Part shown: piece after piece, positions 48,255 through 58,523 of the stretch | Position numbering within the stretch: the stretch's first letter is position 1 | Layout: every line of letters begins with the position of its first letter | NCBI GenBank assembly: GCA_018303485.1 | Contig: JAGVYC010000015.1 | Location: 1-60,432 of the forward strand | Source: Candidatus Woesearchaeota archaeon | GTDB lineage: Archaea; Nanobdellota; Nanobdellia; SCGC-AAA011-G17; JACPNG01 | Direction of reading: 5' to 3' | DNA length: 60,432 nucleotides | Notes under the pieces: model-generated | Database searches by the model: none | The model's input: only the letters and a program-made list of their open reading frames with translations | What the model was told of the DNA's origin: nothing | Position numbers and translations under genes: made by a program

Positions 48255-49733
48255 ATGAGAACAAATGTAGTTTTTGTCAAGCCAGAACTTGTAAGGGATA
48301 ACTTGATAATTATACCCATTATGGAAGAAGATTCTGTTGAAAAAGCTTCTTATCCAAAACCCCTGAACAAGGCAATTGAAAGCAAGGATTTCAAAGGAAG
48401 TCTAAGCCAGACTCTTGTCTTTTATCCAGAGCACAATTACAGCGCCAAGCGTGTTTTATACATAGGCCTTGGAAAAGAATCAGAGCTTGACAAAGAAAAA
48501 TTAAGAAGGGCATATTCAACAGTTGCAAAAACAGCTCGAGCCTTAAAATCAAGCAGCTTTTCTGTTTTACTGCCAATAATAAAAAGCATTGACAGCATCA
48601 CAGTTGCAAAATCCGTAACAGAAGGAATCTTGCTCGGTTCTTATAGTTTTACAAAATACAAAACAGACAAAAAAGAACTGCCTCCGGAATTGAAGGGCAT
48701 TACATTAATACTCTCCAGCCAGAGCCACATAACAGAGATAAAAAGAATAGTTGAAAAAACAAGAATAGTCTGCGATAATGTGCAATTTGTCCGTGATCTT
48801 GTTAATGAAAACAGTAAGGATAAAAGCGCATTAACAATGGAAAGCATGGCTATATCTATTGCAAGAAGGCATAAGTTAAGGCTTTCTGTATTGACTGAGA
48901 AAGAAATGAAAAGGCTTGGCATGAACTTGATACTTGCTGTAAATTCAGGCGCACAAAAACCGCCAAGGTTATTGATATTATCATATTATGGCAATCCGAA
49001 ATCAAAAGACAAATATGCTGTTGTTGGCAAGGGAATTATTTTTGATTCAGGCGGCTTGAATTTAAAGCCAACTGGTTACTTGGAAACTATGAAAAGCGAT
49101 ATGGCTGGTGCAGCGACAGCTTTAGGCATAGTTAAAACAGCATCAGAATTAAGGCTGAGAACAAACATAATAGCAGTAATGCCTTTATGCGAGAATTTAG
49201 TTGGCCCAAGTTCCTATAAGCCAGGTGATGTTTTTACAGCATTCAATAAAAAGACAGTTGAAATAACAAACACAGATGCAGAAGGCCGCTTGATACTTGC
49301 AGACGCATTGTCATACACAGTCAGCAAGATAAAACCAAGGTTAGTAATAGACCTTGCAACATTGACAAGCGCTTGCATGGTGGCGCTTGGAAGATTTATA
49401 GCTGGCATGATGTCAAATAATGAAGAATATTCATCAAAGCTTTTGCAGTCAGGCAAGGATACAAATGAGATAGTTTGGGAGCTGCCATTATCAGATGATT
49501 TTAAGGATTTATCGAAGAGCGATATAGCTGACATGTTAAACTCAAGCAAAGGAAAATTTGCCGGTGCAATAGAAGGCGGCATGTTTTTGAAGAATTTTGT
49601 TGACAAAACACCTTGGATACATTTGGACATAGCGGGCCCATCATACCTTTCAGAAGCTGATTTTAATTACATGCCAAAAGGCGGAACCGGTTTTGGATTA
49701 AGGCTTTTACTGGACTTCTTTGAAAGGGTCTGA
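48255..49733 (+). CDS. pepA: Leucyl aminopeptidase (M17)
   Basis: VGKGIIFDSGGLNLKPTGYLETMKSDMAGAATALG; NTDAEGRLILADALSY. Confidence 0.92.
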   Translation: MRTNVVFVKPELVRDNLIIIPIMEEDSVEKASYPKPLNKAIESKDFKGSLSQTLVFYPEHNYSAKRVLYIGLGKESELDKEKLRRAYSTVAKTARALKSSSFSVLLPIIKSIDSITVAKSVTEGILLGSYSFTKYKTDKKELPPELKGITLILSSQSHITEIKRIVEKTRIVCDNVQFVRDLVNENSKDKSALTMESMAISIARRHKLRLSVLTEKEMKRLGMNLILAVNSGAQKPPRLLILSYYGNPKSKDKYAVVGKGIIFDSGGLNLKPTGYLETMKSDMAGAATALGIVKTASELRLRTNIIAVMPLCENLVGPSSYKPGDVFTAFNKKTVEITNTDAEGRLILADALSYTVSKIKPRLVIDLATLTSACMVALGRFIAGMMSNNEEYSSKLLQSGKDTNEIVWELPLSDDFKDLSKSDIADMLNSSKGKFAGAIEGGMFLKNFVDKTPWIHLDIAGPSYLSEADFNYMPKGGTGFGLRLLLDFFERV

Positions 49734-50150
49734 TTTGACAGAGTGAAACATTTTATCATTTTTTTTCAATGCATATATGATAATAGCTTTTAAAATAACA
49801 CCATCAAGTGTTGCTATGCTATATTTGTCTATAAATCCATCAGCACCAGCATCTTTCCATTTTTCTGCACATTCTTCAAATAATAAGCTGGCAGACATAC
49901 CAATTACAGCAGAATCATAGTCATTATTTTTAATTCTTTTACAAATTTCATAACCAGCTAAATCTCTGCCCATGCTGGTGTCCATAAAGATTAAATCAGG
50001 AACATAGCCATTTTTAAACAAAATTTCTACATCTCTATTATTGCCCGCTTCTTCAACAGCAGAATAACCAAGCCTATTTAATCTCTCTTTTATTAATTTT
50101 CTGTTAATCTCTTCATCATCCACAACTAATATCTTAGTTAATTCTTTCAT
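49707..50150 (-). CDS. Stand-alone response-regulator receiver (CheY-like) protein
   Basis: [39 protein letters not shown]. Confidence 0.85.
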   Translation of the reverse strand: MKELTKILVVDDEEINRKLIKERLNRLGYSAVEEAGNNRDVEILFKNGYVPDLIFMDTSMGRDLAGYEICKRIKNNDYDSAVIGMSASLLFEECAEKWKDAGADGFIDKYSIATLDGVILKAIIIYALKKNDKMFHSVKSDPFKEVQ

Positions 50151-50799
50151 CTTTAATTTTCCTCTCCCTGTATTTGTATTTTATAAATTCAATTATAGCG
50201 GGAATAAATGAAGCCAGTATTATAAACAATAAAACAAGAGTAAAGTTTTCTTTTACAATTGTTAAGTTTCCAAAATAATATCCTCCAAAAACAAAAATCC
50301 CGACCCATAAAACACCGCCAATGACATTGTAGCTGATAAACTTCCAATAGCTCATCTTGCCAATGCCAGCAACAAATGGTGCAAATGTCCTTATTATTGG
50401 TATGAATCTTGCCATTATTATTGTCTTGCCGCCATACTTTTCATAGAATTTATGTGTTTTATCCAAGTATTCTTTCCTGAAAAACCTTATGTTTTCTTCT
50501 CTAAACACCCTCGGACCTATAAAATAACCAATCCAATAGTTTACTGTATCCCCAAGGATGGCGGCTGTCACCAGAAGAAAAAACAATAAAATAACATTTA
50601 ATGAGCCGTAAGCAGCTAATGCACCAGCTGCAAATATCAATGAATCTCCTGGCAAAAATGGCGTTGCAACAAATCCGGTTTCCATGAATATTATAAGAAA
50701 TAATATTAAATAAGTCCACAACCCATATGTTTGTATTATGCTTGCAAGATTCTTATCGAGATGCAAAAAAATTTCAATTAATTTATTTATCAGTTCCAT
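50134..50799 (-). CDS. DedA/SNARE-associated family membrane protein
   Basis: [57 protein letters not shown]. Confidence 0.9.
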   Translation of the reverse strand: MELINKLIEIFLHLDKNLASIIQTYGLWTYLILFLIIFMETGFVATPFLPGDSLIFAAGALAAYGSLNVILLFFLLVTAAILGDTVNYWIGYFIGPRVFREENIRFFRKEYLDKTHKFYEKYGGKTIIMARFIPIIRTFAPFVAGIGKMSYWKFISYNVIGGVLWVGIFVFGGYYFGNLTIVKENFTLVLLFIILASFIPAIIEFIKYKYRERKIKDERIN

Positions 50800-50911
50800 T
50801 TTAATCCAAAAATATTCATTAGTGTGATTTAATGACCTTTTAAAATAACCGCTTTTTGCCTTAAATATTACTCTAGAAAATTTTATAAAGCATACTCCTT
50901 GATTTTTTGGC

Positions 50912-51385
50912 ATGGGTTATTTAAAATATGTGAGTGCATTGTACAAACAGCCTAAGAAGGGTTTAGGTGGCTTATATAAAGACAGGCTAATCAAAATAAG
51001 AAAAGAGCCTACAATAACAAAGCTTGAAAACCCAACAAGGATTGACAAAGCCAGGGCACTAGGTTTTAGAGCAAAAAAAGGATTTTTTGTTGTTAGGGTT
51101 AGGATAAACCGTGGCTCTAAGATGAGACCTCACTTTATGGGTGGAAGAAAGCCAAAGAAATCCAGAAGGACAAAAATTCTTGAAATGGACTATCAAAAAA
51201 TTGCTGAAGACAAGTCAGCAAGAAAATATAACAACTGCGAAGTTTTAGGTTCATATTGGCTTGCAAGAGATGGCATCTATTACTGGTACGAAGTCTTATT
51301 GGGCGACAGAAAAATACTAAAAAACTATCCAGAATATAAGAGTTGGATTGCAAAAAACATCGGCAGAGTATTCCGGGGTAAGTAA
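50912..51385 (+). CDS. rpl15e: Ribosomal protein L15e
   Basis: [78 protein letters not shown]. Confidence 0.92.
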   Translation: MGYLKYVSALYKQPKKGLGGLYKDRLIKIRKEPTITKLENPTRIDKARALGFRAKKGFFVVRVRINRGSKMRPHFMGGRKPKKSRRTKILEMDYQKIAEDKSARKYNNCEVLGSYWLARDGIYYWYEVLLGDRKILKNYPEYKSWIAKNIGRVFRGK

Positions 51386-51462
51386 TTCTTTTGACTTTTT
51401 TCAAAATAGATTAAACAAAAGTTATTTTAACTTCAAGATTTTTCTAGAGTTATAGTGGGTCA

Positions 51463-51546
51463 GGGCTTATGATGCAATGGATAGCATAAACGGCTTCGGA
51501 GTCATGGAGAAACCGTTATATCTGGGTTCGAATCCCAGTAGGCCCA
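51463..51546 (+). tRNA. tRNA-Arg (TCG) with a ~12 nt intron
   Basis: GGGCTTA…TAGGCCC; AACGG-CTTCGG-[agtcatggagaa]-A-CCGTT anticodon arm; T-arm CTGGGTTCGAATCCCAG. Confidence 0.85.
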
Positions 51547-51549
51547 AGA

Positions 51550-52698
51550 TTAATTTTTTAAAAATTTCTCAAGCCTATTCATGGCTTCTTCTATAAGCTT
51601 GATGTGCGTTGCAAAAGAGCATCTTATATAGCCCTCGCCATAAATTCCAAATTCAGTTCCAGGAATAACAGCCACTTTAGTTTTCCTTAGCAAATCTGCA
51701 GCAAATCTTGATGATTTCTTGTCAAAATTCCTAATATTTGAAAACGCATAGAAAGCGCCGTCCGGCTTTATAGTTTTCAATCCAATCTCGTTCATTCTTT
51801 TGACAATGAAATCCCTTCTTTTTCTGTAAATACCTACCATCTCGTCAATATATTTCTGTTTTGTCTCAAGTGCTTTAATGCCAACTAACTGGGACAATGT
51901 CGGGGCTGTGACTGTTGTATAAACGTGTACTGATGTCATTGCATTTATCAATTTTCTAGGCCCAACCGCATACCCTAACCTATAGCCGCACATTGCATAA
52001 GTTTTGGAAAAGCTCTGGAAAGTAACAACATGCTTTTGCATGCCATTCAAAGATCCAATGGAAACAAATTTCTTGTCATAAACGATTTTTTCATAAGCCT
52101 CATCGCTGAAAACATAAACATCATTGTCAACAGCAATGTCAGCAATTTCCTCAAGAACATTTTTTCTTATGACATTTCCTGTCGGGTTAGAGGGGGAATT
52201 TATTATTATGGCCTTTGTCCTTTTCTTGTTTATTACCTTTTTGATGTCATCAGGGTTTATTTCAAACTTATTATTTTCTTTTAGTTGCAATGGAACAGGA
52301 TTTACATTTAAAAGCTCAACAGCAGGCATATATCCAAGATAAGACGGATTTGGAACCATTACCTCTTCAGAAACATCCAAGGCGCATGCTGTCGCCAAGA
52401 ATATAGCTTCCTGACTTCCGCATGTTACAACTACATTGTCAACATCTGCATTTATTTTGTTGTCTTTTTTTATTTTTTTTAATATGGCTTCTTTTAATTC
52501 CAGCCTTCCCCCTGGTTGAGAGTAATGATTGCAGTTTTTTGCAAACCTCTTGGTATACTTTATTATAGGTTTGAATGTGTTAAAATCAGGCTCACCATGC
52601 CCCAATGATATTATTGACTTGTCTTCTATTGTCAGTTTTATCAGCTTGCCTATAACAGCATCAGGCAGCTCAAGCTCTCTTTCAGATATGTGAACCAT
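51550..52698 (-). CDS. PLP-dependent aminotransferase class I/II (aspartate aminotransferase-like)
   Basis: INSPSNPTGNV; VFSDEAYEKIVYD; TFQSFSKTYAMCGYRLGYAVGP. Confidence 0.9.
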   Translation of the reverse strand: MVHISERELELPDAVIGKLIKLTIEDKSIISLGHGEPDFNTFKPIIKYTKRFAKNCNHYSQPGGRLELKEAILKKIKKDNKINADVDNVVVTCGSQEAIFLATACALDVSEEVMVPNPSYLGYMPAVELLNVNPVPLQLKENNKFEINPDDIKKVINKKRTKAIIINSPSNPTGNVIRKNVLEEIADIAVDNDVYVFSDEAYEKIVYDKKFVSIGSLNGMQKHVVTFQSFSKTYAMCGYRLGYAVGPRKLINAMTSVHVYTTVTAPTLSQLVGIKALETKQKYIDEMVGIYRKRRDFIVKRMNEIGLKTIKPDGAFYAFSNIRNFDKKSSRFAADLLRKTKVAVIPGTEFGIYGEGYIRCSFATHIKLIEEAMNRLEKFLKN

Positions 52699-52885
52699 TA
52701 AATTTAAAGCATATTAAATAGTATATATATCTTATCATTACCTTTCTTCTGCATGGAATTATACAGCTTCCAGAATGTATTCCAAAAGATATATAAATTT
52801 GAAATATCATGGTTAAATTCAAGGTGATTGACATAAATTATATTAATTCTGTAATATGCTATAATAAACTTAAAGAGGTGATATT

Positions 52886-53077
52886 ATGAATTCAGCCAAT
52901 GTAATAGAGGTTATAGGCAAGAGCAAAAAGGGCTTTGATGATGCAATAGCAAATGCTGTAAAAGATACATGCAAGTCAAAGGATGTAGTTGGCATTGATG
53001 TTATAAACTTAACAGCCAATGTAAAGAAAGGCAAGATCATAGAATATAAATCATGTATAAAAATGGCCTGTTGTTGA
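52886..53077 (+). CDS. Dodecin-like small flavoprotein
   Basis: NVIEVIGKSKKGFDDAIANAVKDTCKSKDVVGIDVINLTANVKKGKIIEYKSCIKM; GAGGTGAT SD. Confidence 0.75.
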   Translation: MNSANVIEVIGKSKKGFDDAIANAVKDTCKSKDVVGIDVINLTANVKKGKIIEYKSCIKMACC

Positions 53078-53080
53078 AAA

Positions 53081-53185
53081 ATGAGCGAATACTTAACACC
53101 TTATGATAGGAAAAAGAAGCTAAGATACAAGTCATACAAAAAAGGCGGCAAGTATAGGACTATAAAATTAAAGAAAAATGGTTGA
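53081..53185 (+). CDS. Small basic protein (34 aa)
   Basis: Manual ORF MSEYLTPYDRKKKLRYKSYKKGGKYRTIKLKKNG*; overlaps the start of the M42 gene by 8 bp. Confidence 0.45.
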   Translation: MSEYLTPYDRKKKLRYKSYKKGGKYRTIKLKKNG

Positions 53186-54209
53186 ACTGCTATTCAAATT
53201 AATGAATGCTCTTGGCCCCAGCGGGGACGAGCAGTTAGTAAGAGATATTATTACCTCTGAAATTAAAAAATATGTAAATGAAATTTATGTTGACAAATTC
53301 GGGAATCTGGTAGCACATAGAAAGGGCATTGGTGAAAAAATAATGCTTGCCGCCCATATGGATGAAATTGGTTTAATGGCCAAAAAGATAGAAAATAATG
53401 GCTTCATTAGGGTTAGTTCAATAGGTGGCATCGAACCAATAACACTGGTTGGCCAGCCAGTTAAAGTGGTTGGTGATAAAAATAAAGTCATATGCAACGG
53501 CGTTATATCTTTTTCAGAGCTTCACGAAGACCTAAATATTAAAACACTGCCAAAGATGGATGAACTGTATGTTGATACAGGGCTTAATGTAAACGAATTA
53601 AAATTATCTGGTGTTGAAATTGGCAATTATATAGTTCCATTGCATCATGCGAGGTATTTAGGCAATAACAAAATAATATCGGGAAAATCATTAGATGATA
53701 GAACTGGCTGTTACATTTTGATAGAGCTTGCAAAAAAGCTAAAGAATTTGCATAGCAAGCAGGATATTTATTATGTGTTTACAGTTCAGGAAGAAATGGG
53801 GTTGTACGGGGCAAAAACAGCAGTTTACCATATTGCACCTGACTGGGGTTTAGCAATAGACGCAACAAATGCCAGAGATTCCAGCATATCGCCTTCAAAT
53901 ATTATAGGCAGTGGCCCTTTTCTAACAATCAAGGATTCTGAAATGCTGGGCAATAAATGCTTAATAGATTGGATAAAGAAAGTAGCTAAAATCAACAAGA
54001 TTCCATTGCAGCTGGAAGTTGAAGATTCTGGAACAACAGATGCTGCATCAATAATGCTTGCAAAAGGAGGAATACCCTCGGCAACAATAGGCATACCAGT
54101 TAGAAATCTGCACAGTACAGTTGGCATTGCACATGTAGATGACATAAACAATTCAATAAAATTATTAAGCGAATTCTTAAAAAAACCCCCAAAAATCTGC
54201 ATGGTTTAA
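53178..54209 (+). CDS. M42-family aminopeptidase
   Basis: MLAAHMDEIGLMAKKI; GKSLDDRTGCYILIELA; VFTVQEEMGLYGAKTA. Confidence 0.9.
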   Translation: MVELLFKLMNALGPSGDEQLVRDIITSEIKKYVNEIYVDKFGNLVAHRKGIGEKIMLAAHMDEIGLMAKKIENNGFIRVSSIGGIEPITLVGQPVKVVGDKNKVICNGVISFSELHEDLNIKTLPKMDELYVDTGLNVNELKLSGVEIGNYIVPLHHARYLGNNKIISGKSLDDRTGCYILIELAKKLKNLHSKQDIYYVFTVQEEMGLYGAKTAVYHIAPDWGLAIDATNARDSSISPSNIIGSGPFLTIKDSEMLGNKCLIDWIKKVAKINKIPLQLEVEDSGTTDAASIMLAKGGIPSATIGIPVRNLHSTVGIAHVDDINNSIKLLSEFLKKPPKICMV

Positions 54210-54210
54210 C

Positions 54211-54369
54211 ATGGCAAAAAAACGAGATGTTAATAATAAAGAGTATTATACATGTGAAGAATGTGGTTTCTTATATAAAACAAAAAATCTTGCTGAAAAA
54301 TGCCATGAATGGTGCAAAAAGCATAAAAGCTGCAACATTAACATTGTTAAACATGCTGTAAAATTGTAG
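54211..54369 (+). CDS. Small Cys/His zinc-finger-like protein (52 aa)
   Basis: Manual ORF MAKKRDVNNKEYYTCEECGFLYKTKNLAEKCHEWCKKHKSCNINIVKHAVKL*. Confidence 0.6.
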   Translation: MAKKRDVNNKEYYTCEECGFLYKTKNLAEKCHEWCKKHKSCNINIVKHAVKL

Positions 54370-54458
54370 TTTGTTTGTTTACGAAAAATTTAGCATAACG
54401 TATATTATTGAAGCATAACGATAGCTTTAAAAATAATCAAGATTACAAAACACCCAAG

Positions 54459-54848
54459 ATGGATATAAAACAAGTTCAGGCATCAAGCATAAAAGAAGGC
54501 AATTATGTTGTATTTGATGGCATAGCGTGCATTGTTAAGTCCATCCAAAAATCAAAAACAGGAAAGCATGGCAGTTCTAAATGCAGGATGGAAGCCATAA
54601 GCATTATAGACAGTAGGAAAATAATAAAAATAGTGCCTGGCAGCGATAATCTTGAAGTGCCGATAATAGAGAAAAAGTCTGCTCAAGTCTTGTCTGTTCA
54701 TGGAGATATTGCTAATATAATGGATACTGAAACATTCGAAACATTTGATATAAAAATACCAGAAGATTTAAAAGACAATGTTGTAGAAGGCATTCAGGTT
54801 GTTTATTGGACAATCTTGGGAGAAAAAATAATAAAACAGGTAAAATAA
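54459..54848 (+). CDS. eif5A: Translation factor aIF5A (ORF open from 54408)
   Basis: Hypusine-loop KTGKHGSSKCRMEAISIID; IKEGNYVVFDGIACIV. Confidence 0.92.
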   Translation: MDIKQVQASSIKEGNYVVFDGIACIVKSIQKSKTGKHGSSKCRMEAISIIDSRKIIKIVPGSDNLEVPIIEKKSAQVLSVHGDIANIMDTETFETFDIKIPEDLKDNVVEGIQVVYWTILGEKIIKQVK

Positions 54849-54849
54849 A

Positions 54850-55020
54850 ATGGTAAAATTTCCAGAAGCTGTTGCAAGGCTGCACCATAATGTATTTGTA
54901 TGCAAGAAATGCAAGGCTAAAATGAGAACACAGATGGCAAGAATACTTCAAAAAAGTGTTGCATGCAGGAAATGCGGTTCAAAAGTTTTTAGGCCAATAA
55001 AATCCAAGCAAACCAAATGA
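54850..55020 (+). CDS. rpl40e: Ribosomal protein L40e
   Basis: Manual ORF MVKFPEAVARLHHNVFVCKKCKAKMRTQMARILQKSVACRKCGSKVFRPIKSKQTK*; CxxC…CxxC. Confidence 0.85.
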   Translation: MVKFPEAVARLHHNVFVCKKCKAKMRTQMARILQKSVACRKCGSKVFRPIKSKQTK

Positions 55021-56282
55021 ACATCGATCTAGTTTTAGCAGTAATATTCTATTTAATCCTAATTTTATTTTATTATAAATATAAAGAAAAATTTGAAGTC
55101 CAAAATAAAATTTTTGTTCTTTACAAGACTAATCTTGGTTTAAAGCTAATGGATAAAATAGCATTAAAATTTCCAAGAGCGATTAAAATTTTTGGTTATT
55201 TTTCTATTTTAATTGGTTTTGCTGGCATGCTGTTAATGTTCATAATCCTGATAAAGGTAACAAAAGACCTCCTATTTATTCCTGGTTCTCAGCCAGGTCT
55301 AGCACCAGTATTGCCTGGTGTTTCGATTCCAGGAATGCCTGCCTTGTCATTCTTCCATTGGATTATAGCAATATTGATTGTTGCAGTAGTCCACGAATTT
55401 TTGCATGGTGTTTACGCAAGATTCATAAAAGTAAATGTTAAATCATCTGGTTTTGCCTTCTTAGGTCCGATACTTGCTGCGTTTGTCGAGCCGGATGACA
55501 GTCAATTGAATAAAAAATCAAAAAAAGATCAGCTTCTTGTTTATTCAGCAGGACCTTTTGCAAATATTTTTCTTGCGTTCTTGTTAATATTGCTATTTGG
55601 CTTGTCAATCCCAGCAATAGGATTAACTCATAATATAACAAAATACACTTCCATAATTGACATTGAAAATCTAGCAAACAAAACAGTAGAGCCTAATTTT
55701 AAATATCTCATACTTGACAAAATAGAGGAAAACTCTCCTGCATCAAAACCAGGCTTGAAAATAGGGGATAAAATAATAGCATTAAACTCTGTTTCAATCT
55801 CAAACAATACAGAAGAATTTTTTAACATACTTTCAAATTTAAAACCCAATCAGCAATTGAAAATAACAACGCTTGAAAATGAGTTTGACTTAATAACAGC
55901 TGAGAATAAGGACAACAATTCAAAGGGTTACATTGGTGTTAGTTTCAAGCCGGATGCTGCACTAGAGCCAAAAAAATCCTTAGTTGATAAATACGGCAGT
56001 TTTATTGCTTCAATACCGTTGTGGTTTATAATGCTTTTAAACTGGATTATTGTCATTAATGTGGGTGTTGGCCTTTTCAATCTATTGCCTATTGGCCCTG
56101 TTGACGGCGGCAAGATGTTTTATACCCTAATGCTTGCAATATTCAAAAACGAAGGCACAGCCAAGAAGTTGTTTAATATAGTAACAATATTTTTAATAGC
56201 CCTAATAATAATTAATTTAATCCCTTGGCTACAAAAGCTCCTTGTATTTTTATTCAAGCCTCTTTTAGCAGTAATTATCTAA
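55017..56282 (+). CDS. M50 site-2 protease with PDZ domain
   Basis: AVVHEFLHGVYARF; SPASKPGLKIGDKIIALN (PDZ); NLLPIGPVDGGKMF. Confidence 0.92.
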   Translation: MNIDLVLAVIFYLILILFYYKYKEKFEVQNKIFVLYKTNLGLKLMDKIALKFPRAIKIFGYFSILIGFAGMLLMFIILIKVTKDLLFIPGSQPGLAPVLPGVSIPGMPALSFFHWIIAILIVAVVHEFLHGVYARFIKVNVKSSGFAFLGPILAAFVEPDDSQLNKKSKKDQLLVYSAGPFANIFLAFLLILLFGLSIPAIGLTHNITKYTSIIDIENLANKTVEPNFKYLILDKIEENSPASKPGLKIGDKIIALNSVSISNNTEEFFNILSNLKPNQQLKITTLENEFDLITAENKDNNSKGYIGVSFKPDAALEPKKSLVDKYGSFIASIPLWFIMLLNWIIVINVGVGLFNLLPIGPVDGGKMFYTLMLAIFKNEGTAKKLFNIVTIFLIALIIINLIPWLQKLLVFLFKPLLAVII

Positions 56283-56283
56283 A

Positions 56284-57072
56284 ATGCTAGTTGATGTACA
56301 CTGCCATTTAACCCATGAATCCTTGAAGAATCAGATAGATGATGTTATAAAAAGGGCTAAGGAAAAAGGCGTTGTTGCAATTATTGCCTCTGGTGTTAAT
56401 GCTCCTACAAACAGGGAAGTCTTGGAGTTAGCAAAGAAATACCCTGATATTGTGAAATGCTCTCTTGGCTTGTATCCAATAGACTTGCTCGGATTAGAGA
56501 CAGATGAAGTTGGACTGACAAGGCAGATTGAGAAATTTGATTTGGATGAAGAACTGGAATTCATAAAGAAGAACAAGAACAAGATTGTTGCTGTTGGAGA
56601 ATCTGGGCTAGATTATCATTGGGATTTTGAACATCATGAAGAGCAGAAAAGGAATTTTAAAGAGATCCTTGCATTTGTAAAGAAGATAAACAAGCCTGTA
56701 ATAGTTCATTCAAGAAAAGCAGAAGTTGATGCTATTAATTTACTTGAACAATCAGGCGTTAAAAAAGTAATATTGCACATGTTTGAGGGAAGGAAAAATC
56801 TAATAAAAAAGGCCATTGACCTTGGCTATTATTTTACTGTTCCAACTAACATATTAAAAAGTCAGCATTTTCAGATGCTTGTCAGCATGGTTGAAATGAA
56901 CAAATTGCTTACAGAAACAGATTCTCCATGGATGAGCCCAAAGCCAGGAAGTGTTAATGAACCAGCAAATGTAGCTGAAAGTATAAAAAAAATAGCTGAG
57001 ATAAAAAATCTTGATGCCAAGGAAGCTGAGAACATTATTTACATGAATTACCAAAATGTGTTTAAACAGTAA
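56284..57072 (+). CDS. TatD-family hydrolase
   Basis: MLVDVHCHLTH; AVGESGLDYHW; PVIVHSRKAE; LLTETDSPWMSP. Confidence 0.92.
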   Translation: MLVDVHCHLTHESLKNQIDDVIKRAKEKGVVAIIASGVNAPTNREVLELAKKYPDIVKCSLGLYPIDLLGLETDEVGLTRQIEKFDLDEELEFIKKNKNKIVAVGESGLDYHWDFEHHEEQKRNFKEILAFVKKINKPVIVHSRKAEVDAINLLEQSGVKKVILHMFEGRKNLIKKAIDLGYYFTVPTNILKSQHFQMLVSMVEMNKLLTETDSPWMSPKPGSVNEPANVAESIKKIAEIKNLDAKEAENIIYMNYQNVFKQ

Positions 57073-57102
57073 TTTTATAAATTTAATTTTCTTAATAGCT
57101 TT

Positions 57103-58041
57103 ATGAATTTTGCAGATAGGAGAACCATTTTAGAAAAGCAAGGGTACAGGATAGTTGGAAACCATTCAGCTATTAAGATATGCTATTATTGCAAGACTTC
57201 TATTAGAGGAAATGACAAATGCTACAAGAACAAGTTTTACAATATTGACTCTTCAAGATGCATACAAGCAAGCCTGACATTAGACATATGCAATTTGAGA
57301 TGCCAATGGTGCTGGAGAGACATAAGTTATTCCGGATTTGGCAGCAAGTTCAATGACAAGCCAGAAGATATAATAAAGGGATTGATTGAAGAGCAAAAAA
57401 AGATACTAGTTGGTTTTTACGGCAATAAAAAGATATTAAGAAAGAATGTTGACAATGCAATGGATCCTATGCATGTTGCTTTAAGCTTGAGCGGAGATGC
57501 ATGCCTATACCAAAAATTGCCCGAGCTAATTGATTTGATACATAAAAAAGGCATGACTTCTTTTGTAGTCACCAATGGAACTTTTCCCGAAATGATTAGG
57601 AAGCTTATAAATCACCAGCCAACACAGATTTACATTACATTGCCAGCTCCAGATAAAAGAACCTTCATAGAAGTATGCAGGCCATTTTCAAGAGGTTCCT
57701 GGAGCAAGATAATGAAATCATTAAAATTACTTAAGCATTTCAAGAGGGGAACTGTAAGGCTTACTTTATACAATGGAATAAACATGCTAAATCCAGAGGG
57801 ATATGCAAAGGTATTAAAAGATGTTAATTTTAAATTTTTAGAAGTTAAAGCAGCGATGCCTGTTGGATATGCACAATATAGATTAAAATATTCTGACATG
57901 CCGCTGCATTCTGAGATAAAGAGATTTGCAAAGAAGATAGCAAAAATAAACAAACTTAAGATAATAGATGAGAAGAAAAATTCAAGAGTTGTCTTATTAA
58001 TGAAGAATGATTCTAAAGACAGGAAATTGAAATTTATATAA
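57103..58041 (+). CDS. taw1: Radical SAM 4-demethylwyosine synthase-like protein (Taw1/TYW1)
   Basis: LTLDICNLRCQWCWRDI; TSFVVTNGTFPEMIRKLINHQPTQIYITLPAPDKRTFIEVCRPF; FLEVKAAMPVGYAQYRL. Confidence 0.8.
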   Translation: MNFADRRTILEKQGYRIVGNHSAIKICYYCKTSIRGNDKCYKNKFYNIDSSRCIQASLTLDICNLRCQWCWRDISYSGFGSKFNDKPEDIIKGLIEEQKKILVGFYGNKKILRKNVDNAMDPMHVALSLSGDACLYQKLPELIDLIHKKGMTSFVVTNGTFPEMIRKLINHQPTQIYITLPAPDKRTFIEVCRPFSRGSWSKIMKSLKLLKHFKRGTVRLTLYNGINMLNPEGYAKVLKDVNFKFLEVKAAMPVGYAQYRLKYSDMPLHSEIKRFAKKIAKINKLKIIDEKKNSRVVLLMKNDSKDRKLKFI

Positions 58042-58076
58042 GAAACCTTTTTATAGAAGGCTTGCTAAACAATTAA

Positions 58077-58508
58077 ATGGCAAAAAAAGGCGGTGCTTCA
58101 ATGCTTGTAGAGACAATACTTCTTATAGGGTTTGTTGTAATTTCAACAATAGGTGTTTATTCGTTTATGAAAGAGAAGGCAGAAACTGATACTAAAAAGA
58201 CTATAGAGGGAATAGCTTCAAACTTGGAATGTGCTGATGTAAAAATAGATTCAAGCTGCGATGAAGATAATACTATAATAAATAACACTGGTTTTTTTGC
58301 AATAAAAAACTTGCTTATAAGAACATCAACTGAAGAGCCAGTTATCTTGGATATTAATATGTTGCCAAAGGATTCTATTGATGAAATCAGCAATCTTAGA
58401 CTGTTATTAACTCCCAATATTGAATATGAAGTAGCTCCTTTGGTCAATGCAAACAACAAGCTGTACATATGCAAGGGAAAAAGCATTAAAATCACGAAAT
58501 GCCAATAA
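58077..58508 (+). CDS. Type IV pilin/archaellin-like N-terminal protein
   Basis: MAKKGGASMLVETILLIGFVVISTIGVYSFM: short basic leader then hydrophobic helix. Confidence 0.5.
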   Translation: MAKKGGASMLVETILLIGFVVISTIGVYSFMKEKAETDTKKTIEGIASNLECADVKIDSSCDEDNTIINNTGFFAIKNLLIRTSTEEPVILDINMLPKDSIDEISNLRLLLTPNIEYEVAPLVNANNKLYICKGKSIKITKCQ

Positions 58509-58523
58509 AAAAAAAGAAAAAAA

